Assembly: GCA_002423615.1 (NCBI GenBank)
Contig: DIKO01000108.1
Coordinates: forward strand, 586 to 17,749
Length of the DNA stretch: 17,164 nt
Reading direction: 5' to 3'
DNA from: Desulfobacteraceae bacterium UBA5616
GTDB lineage: Bacteria; Desulfobacterota; Desulfobacteria; Desulfobacterales; UBA5616
The notes under the pieces are model-generated. The model saw only the letters and a list, made by a program, of their open reading frames with translations, searched no databases and was not told the origin of the DNA. A program made the translations under genes and the position numbers. Of this stretch, positions 5,938 through 12,749 are shown piece by piece (within the stretch, counting starts at the first letter, position 1; every line of letters starts with the position of its first letter).

Positions 5938-7709
5938 ATAGTCCCCTCCTCATATACCGTTTCAGATTCGCCATGTGTTGATTTTGGAATGTCCGTGAAA
6001 ATAACGTCATTGTCGTCATTAACGTCATTCAGCCTGTAACCGCAGGCGTTTTCGCCAGTGACGTTATTTTTCGTGATGTCATTAATGTCATTTCCTTGGG
6101 CATCGCCCCCGTCTGTGGTGTGACGTTTGTGACATGGCGATTTTGAAACGTCATGGGCGGAGAGGCTTGTCGTTGGTGGTTCTGTGACGTTTGTGACATT
6201 AATGACGTTTCCGATTGCTCTCAGTCGATTTAATGCATCTTCGGAAATGGAAATCATCCGAGCCGATCCGGTTCTTTTACCCGGCAACCCCAACTTTGAA
6301 CAGGCACGGCCAGCTGCCCGCGGATCAACATGGAAAGCCCCATCCTTAACAGTATTCACCCTGTCCGTGATCGCCGCCGTGGGCAGTACCCCGTTCTTGA
6401 TTTCCCCGGCCAGGTCCACGATGGCGGAAGCAACCCGCCGGATCAACGGCGTCTGTTCCGATGTGGTTGTGGATGAAATCAGCTGCCAGACAGCCCTCTG
6501 GTGTTCCCGGAACCATTCCGCCAAGAGGATCGCACTTTTCATTGTTTCTGCTGTGACCGCTGCCGTGTCATCCGTGCCGGTCGTAACAGCTTCCAGCAGG
6601 TGAAGGATCAGCGCCAATCTCAGGCATTGGTCACGAAGTTTTGAAAGAACACTCTGTTCGTCATCCCCGGACCCCATCCATGCCGCCATTGAAAGTCGGT
6701 CATGCCAGTCGATGTAAACCCGCCGAGCGTCGCCCGTCATCCCAATGTAAACGGGCCGACCCTGTACATCTAACTCCAGGCCCAGCAAGCCCCGAACAAT
6801 ATGGTCAAGCTCTGTATCGTGGTCGAAGACGGCATCTGTCCATAGTGATGGCCCGCCCGGTCTGAATCGAACGAAAAGAAATCTCGGTAAGAACCCAGTT
6901 AATTGATCCTTTGTGCAGAATGCATCTACCAGCGCAGCAGGTTGAATCCCTCCGAAGATACTCAGCGCCGCATGTGGAATGTGGGCGATTCGGTTCTCGG
7001 CGATACGGCCAACTTTGATGGGTCCGGCATCGTAGCAGGACATCAGCCGTGTTTTCGTTGCGCCGTTTTTCCCTGAATACTTGTCGAGGTCCAGGAGTAA
7101 CCCGGCCAGCTCATCTCTCTGCCATAAAATACCACGTGGGTTATCATTGAAGGCATCCACCAATGATTCAAGACTCTCATCGTCGGCCAGTATCCGCCGC
7201 CGCGGAGGACGTTTCGGAGGTGGCCCAGGGTCCGCGCCTTTGCCATGTAAATGCGCTTTCGTCGCTGTCCGATAGTTTTCGGTTTCGGCCTCATACGCGG
7301 AATGCTCAGCCGTCCACGTCTGATGCAATTTGAAATCGACCCGGTGAACAGCCGATAAAATCTTATTCACGCATGGACTTTTCCCCGTCCCGGATGCCCC
7401 AACCAGTGCAAGATACAGGTTCGCGTGCGGTGTCCATCCGGATTTCACGACGATAGCCCTGGATCGACCTATGCATCCCGCGGCCAGCGCCAGCACTGCA
7501 ACCGTGGGAACCTCCAGAGGCACGACAAAAGCCCGCGCTGCGTCATTTATGATCGCCTGGATCAGTTCGGGAAATGCCTCAACTGGAACAGGTGGTGGTG
7601 CAGGTAAGACTTGGCATTCAGGCCCGGTTTCGGCATCTGTGTTATCATCCGCCGCGCGCGAAAATTCTTCGAACCGTGCCCAGAAGTCTTCGGTCATTTC
7701 AAATTTCAT
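5934..7709 (-). CDS. DUF3987 P-loop ATPase, replication/helicase-like protein
   Basis: This 591-residue protein has a Walker A motif GASGTGKS at 104-111 and an acidic WQRDEL segment at 196-201 that fits the Walker B position of DUF3987 proteins. These are P-loop ATPases of prophages, satellites and integrative elements, usually next to a primase-type zinc-finger gene and believed to serve element replication. A C-terminal winged-helix-like part (about 430-500) is followed by a low-complexity tail rich in Asn, Asp, Val and Thr (NVINVTNVTEPP and later RLNDVNDDNDV). GGAGGT lies about 7 nt upstream of the ATG. The start overlaps the 3' end of the CHC2 gene by 11 nt, and the 3' end overlaps the TubC_N-like gene by 4 nt. 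The gene looks intact. Confidence 0.88.
   Translation of the reverse strand: MKFEMTEDFWARFEEFSRAADDNTDAETGPECQVLPAPPPVPVEAFPELIQAIINDAARAFVVPLEVPTVAVLALAAGCIGRSRAIVVKSGWTPHANLYLALVGASGTGKSPCVNKILSAVHRVDFKLHQTWTAEHSAYEAETENYRTATKAHLHGKGADPGPPPKRPPRRRILADDESLESLVDAFNDNPRGILWQRDELAGLLLDLDKYSGKNGATKTRLMSCYDAGPIKVGRIAENRIAHIPHAALSIFGGIQPAALVDAFCTKDQLTGFLPRFLFVRFRPGGPSLWTDAVFDHDTELDHIVRGLLGLELDVQGRPVYIGMTGDARRVYIDWHDRLSMAAWMGSGDDEQSVLSKLRDQCLRLALILHLLEAVTTGTDDTAAVTAETMKSAILLAEWFREHQRAVWQLISSTTTSEQTPLIRRVASAIVDLAGEIKNGVLPTAAITDRVNTVKDGAFHVDPRAAGRACSKLGLPGKRTGSARMISISEDALNRLRAIGNVINVTNVTEPPTTSLSAHDVSKSPCHKRHTTDGGDAQGNDINDITKNNVTGENACGYRLNDVNDDNDVIFTDIPKSTHGESETVYEEGTI
5998..6215. repeat. Cluster of GACGT/GTCATT words inside the DUF3987 gene tail
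   Basis: Over about 215 bp the words AACGTCATT, GTCGTCATT, GATGTCATT, GTGACGTTTGTGACAT and AATGACGTTT recur on both strands. They encode the Asn-Val-Thr / Asn-Asp-Val repeats of the C-terminal tail. The cluster may be only a low-complexity protein tail, or may double as a protein-binding array; the spacing is irregular. Confidence 0.55.
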
Positions 7710-8250
7710 TATCCGACCTCCAGAATTGAAATAGCTCTTGTTCGCTGCCGGAAATCAGTATTTCAAGCTGATACTCCAGCACTGGGATTTGATGATAAAT
7801 ATCTCCGAAACGCTCAAGGTCGGCAACGGTCCGGATCTGTCCGGTCAGCCGCCTTGAGATTCTTAGAATCGTTCCGACCTCATCGGCCTTGGCTGTCTTC
7901 CATTTTCGAAAGACCTCCATCAGATCCTGGCGTCGCTTCTGTCGGCGTTCCTCATCTATGGCCTGTGGCGTCATCGGTCCGCGTTCAATGCCCAGGTGCC
8001 TCAAAGCATCAGGAAGGCTGAATCCGTTGATCTTGCGGACAAAGTCAATGACATCGCCGCTTTCGCCACATCCAAAGCAGTGGAAACGCTGCCGGTCCGC
8101 GTTCACCGTGAAGGAAGGCGTTTTTTCACCATGGAAAGGGCAGAGCCCCCAGTGGTGAGCGCCGCGTCGATGCAGATCAACTCCAGCGCTCTGAATGACC
8201 GATATGATGTCGATCTGTCCCTTTGCGTCTGCGATTGTTTGGAAGGGCAT
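7699..8250 (-). CDS. CHC2 zinc-finger (DnaG-type) primase-like protein
   Basis: The N-terminal domain is the DnaG-family CHC2 zinc ribbon: C37-P-F-H40, then F-H-C58-F-G-C61, in the usual CPFHGEKTPSF...FHCFGCGESGDVIDF arrangement. In DnaG this domain reads template DNA. Here it stands alone, with no TOPRIM catalytic domain in the 183 residues; the rest is helical and charged (for example DEERRQKRRQDLMEVFRKWK). Such stand-alone CHC2 proteins are typical of integrative elements and satellites and usually sit beside a DUF3987 or similar ATPase, as here. AGGAGGG is about 8 nt before the ATG. It begins 4 nt after the stop of the AlpA-like gene, so the two are surely co-transcribed. Catalysis would need another protein. 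Confidence 0.9.
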   Translation of the reverse strand: MPFQTIADAKGQIDIISVIQSAGVDLHRRGAHHWGLCPFHGEKTPSFTVNADRQRFHCFGCGESGDVIDFVRKINGFSLPDALRHLGIERGPMTPQAIDEERRQKRRQDLMEVFRKWKTAKADEVGTILRISRRLTGQIRTVADLERFGDIYHQIPVLEYQLEILISGSEQELFQFWRSDNEI

Positions 8251-8254
8251 TTCA

Positions 8255-8497
8255 TCAACCCTCCTGCCGATATCGGTTCCTATAGGCGTCTAAATCTTCC
8301 CGTCGATAGCGAACGATACGAGCCCCGTATTTGACATAACGAGGCCCGCCGCCCTTGCAGCGCCATTTTTCCAATAAGGCTGTCGATACGCTCAGATAAT
8401 CCGCAGCCTCACGGGTGTTCAAATCGCTACGAAGGGTTCGGTTGGTGTGGTGGGTGGTGTTGGCGTTCTGTGGAGGTCTAAATTTTGAAATCGTCAT
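8255..8497 (-). CDS. AlpA/excisionase-type helix-turn-helix protein
   Basis: This 80-residue protein contains a MerR/excisionase-type HTH: LNTREAADYLSVSTALLEKW, then KGGGPRYVKYGARIVRYRRE and DLDAYRNRY, the standard HTH_17 layout. Such proteins in satellites and islands (AlpA, Xis) activate or repress integrase expression and bend DNA for excision. GAGGAG lies 8 nt before the ATG. It is the first gene of the minus-strand operon, directly downstream of the repeat-rich control region (8,555-8,680), whose repeats are candidate binding sites. Assignment as excisionase rather than pure regulator is inference from position beside the integrase. Confidence 0.85.
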   Translation of the reverse strand: MTISKFRPPQNANTTHHTNRTLRSDLNTREAADYLSVSTALLEKWRCKGGGPRYVKYGARIVRYRREDLDAYRNRYRQEG

Positions 8498-8554
8498 TAC
8501 ATCGCTCCTCTATCTATGTTTACAGTTCACCCGCCAGAGGAGGAGGTAATTTTC

Positions 8555-8645
8555 GATTCAAGAAAATTTGATTACAAAAATATTGTATTTTGTATGCAAA
8601 GATTCAAGAAAATTTGATTACAAAATGCAATATTTTGTTTACAAA
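8555..8645. repeat. Two-copy 46/45-bp tandem repeat with GATTACA words
   Basis: Copies at 8,555-8,600 and 8,601-8,645 share an identical 25-nt first part beginning GATTCAAGAAAATTTG and ending GATTACAAAA, then diverge slightly while keeping an inverted CAAAA...TTTTG core. A third GATTACA at 8,646-8,652 starts a partial copy. Repeats of this size between int and xis-like genes are typical of operator or recombinase accessory sites. Confidence 0.85.
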
Positions 8646-8646
8646 G

Positions 8647-8661
8647 ATTACATGGTGTAAT
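8647..8661. promoter_or_regulatory. 15-bp inverted repeat, putative operator
   Basis: ATTACA-TGG-TGTAAT is a perfect 6+3+6 inverted repeat, immediately after the tandem repeats and sharing their ATTACA word. A dimeric HTH protein could bind it; function is inferred. Confidence 0.5.
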
Positions 8662-8668
8662 ATAAAAA

Positions 8669-8680
8669 AACACATGTGTT
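8669..8680. promoter_or_regulatory. 12-bp palindrome, putative operator
   Basis: AACACATGTGTT is a perfect palindrome in the control region 8 nt beyond the previous inverted repeat. It may be a second regulator site; there is no further evidence. Confidence 0.35.
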
Positions 8681-8695
8681 GTGTCTGTTTCATTC

Positions 8696-8719
8696 TTCCG
8701 GACGTTACAGCGTCCGGAA
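8696..8719. other. Hairpin, 9-bp perfect stem
   Basis: TTCCGGACG and CGTCCGGAA flank the 6-nt loop TTACAG. There is no T-run on either side, so it is less likely to be a simple terminator; it could be a binding site or RNA structure downstream of the integrase gene. Confidence 0.5.
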
Positions 8720-8745
8720 TATCAAGAATGAACCAAGATGGAATC

Positions 8746-8771
8746 GAAAGCCCACCCCCCAGTGGGTTTTC
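8746..8771 (-). terminator. Hairpin terminator behind the integrase gene
   Basis: GAAAGCCCAC and GTGGGTTTTC pair over 10 bp (one G-T) around CCCCCA. It lies about 60 bp beyond the integrase stop and would end its minus-strand transcript. The flanking T-rich stretch is weak, so efficiency is uncertain; the structure could also work in the plus direction. Confidence 0.5.
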
Positions 8772-8831
8772 GTCTTTCATACCACAAGATACATACTGCA
8801 CCTAATTTTTTTTTACATCCCCTAAATTAAA

Positions 8832-10076
8832 CTATCTCGCGTTTTTGAATTGTATCACGTTGTCCGCTTTTTCAGCCCTGCCTTGAGATGTAACCCAGTC
8901 CGCAACCATCTGAATTTCTTTCGATAAATAACGAAGATCACTTGTTTCCGTGTAGCTGTTGATGGTCACATCTCCAGACATCCGATGGTTCAAAAGTAAC
9001 TTGCAACGGTAAAATTCAATCCCGCATTCGCCCGCAACGGCCCGGAAAGTCCGCCGAAGGTCGTGGGCTGTAACCGTAGCACCAGCCGCTTCAGATATTT
9101 TTTTCATGATGGCCCGTCCATCGTTGACGTATTTTATACCATCGCGCCCAGGAAAAACGAACTGGCTTGTTCGTGGGCGCGCGGTCAGGATCGCCACGAT
9201 CTGAGACGGCAACGGGAATGTTACGGGATTCCGGTTTTTGGGGTCAGGCAGGAACCACCATTTTTCGTCAAGATTGACCCGATCCCAAGTCAGCCCCGCC
9301 GCTTCGCTCCATCGTGCTCCGGTGAGCAATAGAAACCCGGCCAAGTCTGCCAGTGTCCTTGAAACAGCAGTCTGTTCGGGAGCGTGACGCTCCTTCTCGA
9401 TCAGACTCCATGCAGCGCCGATCTTGTCCAGAGGCACCCTCCCGGAACGTGGATCGATACGGTGCCATTTCTTTTTTTCGCTCAGCACCCTGACAGGGTT
9501 TTCAGGAATCAGAGGTTCATCGTTCGCGGTCCGCTCCGCCATTGCATAGTTAAGAATACCTCGCAGCAGCCGGAAAGCGAGGTTTGCTTGCGCATGTGAT
9601 TTTTTTGAAAGCTTGTCGAACCGTCTGTCTGTCATGTTCCGCGTGATCTGCGTGACTGGCTTGTTGACCCAATCCGAAAAACTTGATTTCAGGTGCTTCT
9701 CAATGTCCCTGATGGAGTTTTCTTTCAGGTTCCTATCCTTTATATATTGGTCCGCAAAACTTCGCAGGGTCAGAGACTTGCTCCGTCTATGTGACGGATC
9801 GATGCCCTTGAGCATGTCTCCGAGTATCGTCCGCGCCTTCTTCCGAGCATCCGAAAGGGTCATGATGTCGCATCTCCCAACTGAAACCCGGCGACTTTTC
9901 TGAGTCTTGCTCACTCGGCCCTGAACGATGTAGGTCTTAGCCGATGGCGTCAACCGGATTCCGAACCCGCTCAATTCGGTGTCCCAGGCAAGAACCTGCC
10001 CTTGCTCCGGCAAGGGCAGACTATCGATATATATCTTGCTTAGCTTCACCTTTCCGGCCCGTTTTTCGTTTCCCAT
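8832..10076 (-). CDS. int: Tyrosine recombinase integrase (P4-type)
   Basis: This site-specific recombinase inserts and excises the island at the tRNA-Leu gene. The N-terminal arm-binding domain of DUF4102 type (about 10-95: LPEQGQVLAWDTELSGFGIR, GRCDIMTLSDARKKA) is followed by a core-binding SAM-like domain (about 105-190) and the catalytic domain. Catalytic residues are all visible: R255 (TGARWSE), K280 (DPKNRNP), H338 and R341 (HDLRRTF), H364 (LLNHRM) and the nucleophile Y375 (INSYTET). At 414 residues it has full length, so the enzyme should be active. AAGGAG lies 7 nt before the ATG. It reads away from the tRNA scar 184 bp behind it, the usual arrangement in tRNA-targeting islands. Confidence 0.95.
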   Translation of the reverse strand: MGNEKRAGKVKLSKIYIDSLPLPEQGQVLAWDTELSGFGIRLTPSAKTYIVQGRVSKTQKSRRVSVGRCDIMTLSDARKKARTILGDMLKGIDPSHRRSKSLTLRSFADQYIKDRNLKENSIRDIEKHLKSSFSDWVNKPVTQITRNMTDRRFDKLSKKSHAQANLAFRLLRGILNYAMAERTANDEPLIPENPVRVLSEKKKWHRIDPRSGRVPLDKIGAAWSLIEKERHAPEQTAVSRTLADLAGFLLLTGARWSEAAGLTWDRVNLDEKWWFLPDPKNRNPVTFPLPSQIVAILTARPRTSQFVFPGRDGIKYVNDGRAIMKKISEAAGATVTAHDLRRTFRAVAGECGIEFYRCKLLLNHRMSGDVTINSYTETSDLRYLSKEIQMVADWVTSQGRAEKADNVIQFKNAR

Positions 10077-10098
10077 TTTTTAACTCCTTGGCTCAGGT

Positions 10099-10130
10099 TG
10101 TAAGCGCCATGTAAGCACCATGTAAGCAAC
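10099..10130. repeat. Three tandem 11-bp repeats, candidate integrase arm sites
   Basis: TGTAAGCGCCA (10,099-10,109), TGTAAGCACCA (10,110-10,120) and TGTAAGCAAC (10,121-10,130) are tandem near-identical units. They lie between the integrase start and the tRNA att scar, where arm-type sites for the N-terminal domain of tyrosine recombinases are commonly found. One helical turn of spacing (11 bp) favours cooperative binding (inference). Confidence 0.7.
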
Positions 10131-10204
10131 TTTTCAAAAAAAATACCCTCGAAATGTCAAACACATGGGATTATTTAAGACAGTAAAACATAATGATGTC
10201 AAGG

Positions 10205-10219
10205 TATAATATGATTATA
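10205..10219. repeat. Perfect inverted repeat TATAAT-ATG-ATTATA
   Basis: A 6+3+6 inverted repeat 40 bp before the tRNA scar. Each arm is also a perfect -10 hexamer, one per strand, so this may be a two-way promoter element or a bound palindrome. Confidence 0.55.
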
Positions 10220-10243
10220 TAAAATTATGTAAAAAACCGTAAA
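10214..10243 (-). promoter_or_regulatory. Possible integrase promoter
   Basis: On the minus strand TTTACG (10,243-10,238, 4 of 6 to the -35 consensus) and a perfect TATAAT (10,219-10,214) are 18 nt apart. Transcription would start about 130 nt before the integrase ATG and cross the 11-bp repeats, allowing integrase autoregulation. Confidence 0.4.
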
Positions 10244-10259
10244 ACACAAATACGAAGAA

Positions 10260-10315
10260 CTTAAAATCCCTCGGTACTGAGTGCTGTACGGGTTCGATTC
10301 CCGTCCCAGGCACCA
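10260..10315 (+). tRNA. tRNA-Leu(UAA) 3' half: island attachment scar (attR)
   Basis: From 10,260 the sequence matches a tRNA-Leu from the anticodon loop onward: CTTAAAA loop with anticodon TAA at 10,262-10,264, 3' anticodon stem TCCCT, a long variable arm, T-arm ACGGG-TTCGATT-CCCGT (10,288-10,304), acceptor strand CCCAGGC, discriminator A and CCA (10,313-10,315). The 5' half is missing: the bases before the loop (AAGAA) cannot pair with TCCCT and no GCCTGGG lies upstream. It is therefore not a functional gene but the duplicated 3' end produced when an element integrated in an intact tRNA-Leu gene, expected upstream of this window. It marks the right end of the island. Confidence 0.88.
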
Positions 10316-10323
10316 TAAAAAAC

Positions 10324-10358
10324 AAAGGGTTACGGCGTTTCGCGCCGTGGCCCTTTTT
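10324..10358 (+). terminator. Strong intrinsic terminator after the tRNA-Leu scar
   Basis: AAAGGGTTACGGCG (10,324-10,337) pairs with CGCCGTGGCCCTTT (10,343-10,356) over 14 bp including two G-T pairs, with loop TTTCG and a T-run at the end. It is the original tRNA-Leu terminator, pushed away from its gene by the island. Confidence 0.85.
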
Positions 10359-10500
10359 CCTTGGTCTTTATCCTGAATGCAAGCCGGCACAACTTGTTTA
10401 CAACTTTTATGTTGCCGGACACGAACCCGGATGCCGCTAAAACCGGAGACGGCTGAATCGATAAACCGGAAGTTTTCTCCCCTGCCCTCACGCCACCCTG

Positions 10501-10586
10501 CTTCCGGAAACAAAACATTCCATCGTTTTTGACAATGGTGCGGAAGAAATTTTGTGAGCCTCCGGCGGCAGAGGCCTCAAAATTTT
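10501..10586. other. Structured intergenic segment with two adjacent inverted repeats
   Basis: CTTCCG (10,501-10,506) and CGGAAG (10,541-10,546) form a closing pair, with CCAT/ATGG nested inside. Directly after, GAG-CCTC (10,556-10,562) pairs with GAGG-C-CTC (10,571-10,578) around CGGCGGCA. It could be an RNA element or a decayed repeat; nothing identifies it. Confidence 0.3.
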
Positions 10587-10978
10587 GAAATGGAGGGAAT
10601 CTTGGAATCGTCTTCAATTAGAAACATGTGCATGAAAGTTCCTTAATGACAATTTTTTGAAAAATATATGCAAAAATTGTTACATTCGCAAGGACCAGGG
10701 GGGTGAACAAGGCAGTTGCCTTGGAAATCCATGCCTGTTTTGCCCGAAAAAACTGTTGAAAAGGGTTATAGCGTCAGATGGTTTGATATTTGTTTTTTCG
10801 GTACGAAAATTGCAAATTAAAAGTAGCTTTAAAAGTCCTGAATCAAGGAAATTATTTTAAAAATGCGTTAAATAAACACAGGGCAGGATGTTTCCAAAAA
10901 TCGGAATTTTGAGGGTTATCCAAGCTTATCAATAGATTTTTGAACATTCGCCCTTTCATTCTTGACAAAATTCGCGCC

Positions 10979-11000
10979 CGGACCTTCTTTTAAGGGTCCG
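10979..11000. other. Small hairpin CGGACC...GGTCCG
   Basis: A 6-bp perfect inverted repeat with a 10-nt loop, 11 nt after a TTGACA box (10,962-10,967) that has no good -10 partner. There is no T-run, so it is probably not a terminator. Confidence 0.3.
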
Positions 11001-11256
11001 CCGTGGAACGTTTTCCAATTGGCCTGCTGAACAAGCATGCAATAAATTAACACAAAATATTTTACGCGAAGAATTTTTTTTATAGAATTTTTAACGAATT
11101 TATGGTTTGCTTAAATTGATCTAAGCTTGTAAGTAATATGGCGTCGTTGTTTTTATAAGCATAATATTCTTTATATAATACATAAGCTTTCAGGGTTTTG
11201 TTTACTCAGTTTTTATATAAGTACCGGGCAATTAACCAACGGATGAGGAGGCGGGT

Positions 11257-12612
11257 ATGATGAAATCGTTTTTCAAAATCGCGGTCATTGCCTTTGCGGG
11301 GATAATGACCCTCGGAAGCGGCCAGGTTCAGGCCGACAATTTACCGAGAGCGGTTAAGCACGTACTTAAAACGCACCCACAGATCAAGGAACTGGGCTAT
11401 AACCGGCAAGCCAGATCCCAGGAGGTTGTACAGGCAAAAGGAGCATATTACCCGACCCTTGGCGGCGCATTTTCGGTGGGTTATATGAAACAGGATAAAC
11501 CGGAAATTTCCGACGACAAGTCCTGGCCCAAACAGCACACGCTGGGCGCTCGCCAGAATATATTCCGGGGCGGCGCGGATGTGGCCGATGTGAACCGGCA
11601 GAAAGCGCGCGAAAAGTCCCAAGCCTTTCTCCTGCAGGGTACGTCGGAAAATATCGCCCTTCTGACGACCCGGGTTTACATCAATGTGCTTCTGAGCAGC
11701 GAACTCTACGAGCTTGCCAAACAAAACCTCGCCAACCATGAACGCATTGCCGACCAGGTCAAACTGAGAATGCAGTCCGGTGTGGACAGCAGAGCGGAAC
11801 TCGAACAGGTTATGGGTCGTCTTGCGCTGGCGCAGTCCAATGTCGTTGTGACAGCGGCAAACCTGAACGACGCCATAACGGATTACCAGGCCGTAGTCGG
11901 CCGGCATCCGGGACCGCTTGCCGAAATAGAGCGTCTGGAGTCGGCCCTTCCCGCGACCGTGGAGGAGGCGGAACACTTTGCCCTGAACAACTATCCCATT
12001 GTCAAGTCCGCCAAGGCCGATCTGGAGGCAAGGCAATTCCAGTATGAGGTCGCCAGAAGGCTGTTGTCCCCGACACTTGACCTCGCAGCGGATTACAACT
12101 GGAATGACGATGTATATCCCGAATTTGACCGCCGGGACTATTTTTCGGCAGCCGCCGTTGTCAGCTACAATCTTTTCAACGGCGGAAGGGATTATGGACG
12201 CATTCAGGAAACAAAGTACCTGGTCAAGGAAGCGGAAGAAATTCTAAAAAACACCGAACGTGAGACTGTCCAGTCGATTCGCCTTTCCTGGGAAGCCAAC
12301 GAGGCGACCAAGGAACGCGTCGCCCATCTCGAGGACTATGTCAAAGCCGCCGAAGCAACGGCCGATGCCTTTGCCACGCAGTGGAGCATTGGAAGACGCA
12401 CCATGTTCGATCTTCTGGACACCCAGGCGGAAGCAATTAACTCAAAATCCGATCTCACAAAAGCCAACTACGATCAGACTTACGCTCAATTCAGAATCCT
12501 GAGCGGAATGGGCAAGCTCGTTCATTCCATGGGTCTGGAGTGGCCTGAAGCAAGTATCGTCGAAGAAGCGTCGGCGGATGCCGGCGCCGAGGCTGCGACC
12601 GCGAAAGAATAA
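11257..12612 (+). CDS. lapE: TolC-family type I secretion outer-membrane channel (LapE-like)
   Basis: The protein begins with a signal peptide (residues 1-26, ending GQVQA before DN). It continues with the TolC fold: two related halves with long coiled helices and beta strands (for example YYPTLGGAFSVGY about 64-76 and LSPTLDLAADYNW in the second half, each a beta-hairpin entry), plus the NIFRGGADVAD and NLFNGGRDYGR sequences at matching places in the repeats. At 451 residues it is typical for TolC outer-membrane proteins of type I secretion. It would form the trimeric exit duct with LapB (ABC transporter) and LapC (adaptor). GAGGAGG precedes the first of two ATGs. The LapE assignment rests on the LapG, LapD and LapB neighbours; alone the protein could serve other exporters. 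A short Ala/Glu-rich tail ends it. Confidence 0.9.
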   Translation: MMKSFFKIAVIAFAGIMTLGSGQVQADNLPRAVKHVLKTHPQIKELGYNRQARSQEVVQAKGAYYPTLGGAFSVGYMKQDKPEISDDKSWPKQHTLGARQNIFRGGADVADVNRQKAREKSQAFLLQGTSENIALLTTRVYINVLLSSELYELAKQNLANHERIADQVKLRMQSGVDSRAELEQVMGRLALAQSNVVVTAANLNDAITDYQAVVGRHPGPLAEIERLESALPATVEEAEHFALNNYPIVKSAKADLEARQFQYEVARRLLSPTLDLAADYNWNDDVYPEFDRRDYFSAAAVVSYNLFNGGRDYGRIQETKYLVKEAEEILKNTERETVQSIRLSWEANEATKERVAHLEDYVKAAEATADAFATQWSIGRRTMFDLLDTQAEAINSKSDLTKANYDQTYAQFRILSGMGKLVHSMGLEWPEASIVEEASADAGAEAATAKE

Positions 12613-12749
12613 TGGGCGGCGGATGCTCCGCAGGAAATTGAGTCTCCCCAGACGGAGGAGACAGCCAGGCGATCCGGGGCAATATAATTCCCGCAACCCG
12701 GATTAGAAAGCGGAAGCCCCTCCTCTCAAAAGTCGCATCAACGTTCTGT

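Larger units (their letters stand above)
8498..8831. promoter_or_regulatory. AT-rich control region between alpA-like and integrase genes
   Basis: This 334-bp gap without genes holds, from left to right, a 46-bp tandem repeat pair, several short palindromes, a 9-bp-stem hairpin and the integrase terminator hairpin (each listed separately). The operon promoter should lie here on the minus strand. One candidate is TTGCAT (8,599-8,594), a 17-nt spacer and TGTAAT (8,576-8,571), within the repeats; its -35 match is poor. The layout suggests repressor or excisionase control of the operon. Confidence 0.55.
10316..11256. other. Gene-free stretch between tRNA scar and lapE-like gene
   Basis: About 940 bp contain the tRNA terminator, a structured segment near 10,501-10,586 and a small hairpin at 10,979-11,000. 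The last ~250 bp are very AT-rich (for example TTTATATAATACATAAGC near 11,170) and should carry the promoter of the TolC-like gene, though I cannot fix one. Open frames here (including one across the tRNA scar on the minus strand) have no recognisable product or ribosome site. I see no clear riboswitch. Confidence 0.6.

Noticed and set aside
8555..8645. CRISPR-like array
   Set aside because: The repeats are directly adjacent with no spacers, there are only two copies, and no cas gene is present.
10199..10513. Minus-strand open frame of 104 codons across the tRNA scar and terminator
   Set aside because: It is an antisense reading of the tRNA T-arm (the CLGRESNPYSTQYRG-type phantom) and has no ribosome site.
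10330..10617. Minus-strand open frame of 95 codons beside the scar
   Set aside because: It overlaps the tRNA terminator, and has no ribosome site, no family resemblance and low-complexity composition.
10657..10860. Plus-strand open frame with TTG start and several Cys codons
   Set aside because: No ribosome site; it opens in AT-rich intergenic DNA and matches no family I know.
10860..11256. Possible c-di-GMP riboswitch before the TolC-like gene, suggested by CACAGGGCA near 10,880
   Set aside because: The rest of the GEMM core (paired P2/P3 with GNRA loop and receptor) could not be found nearby.
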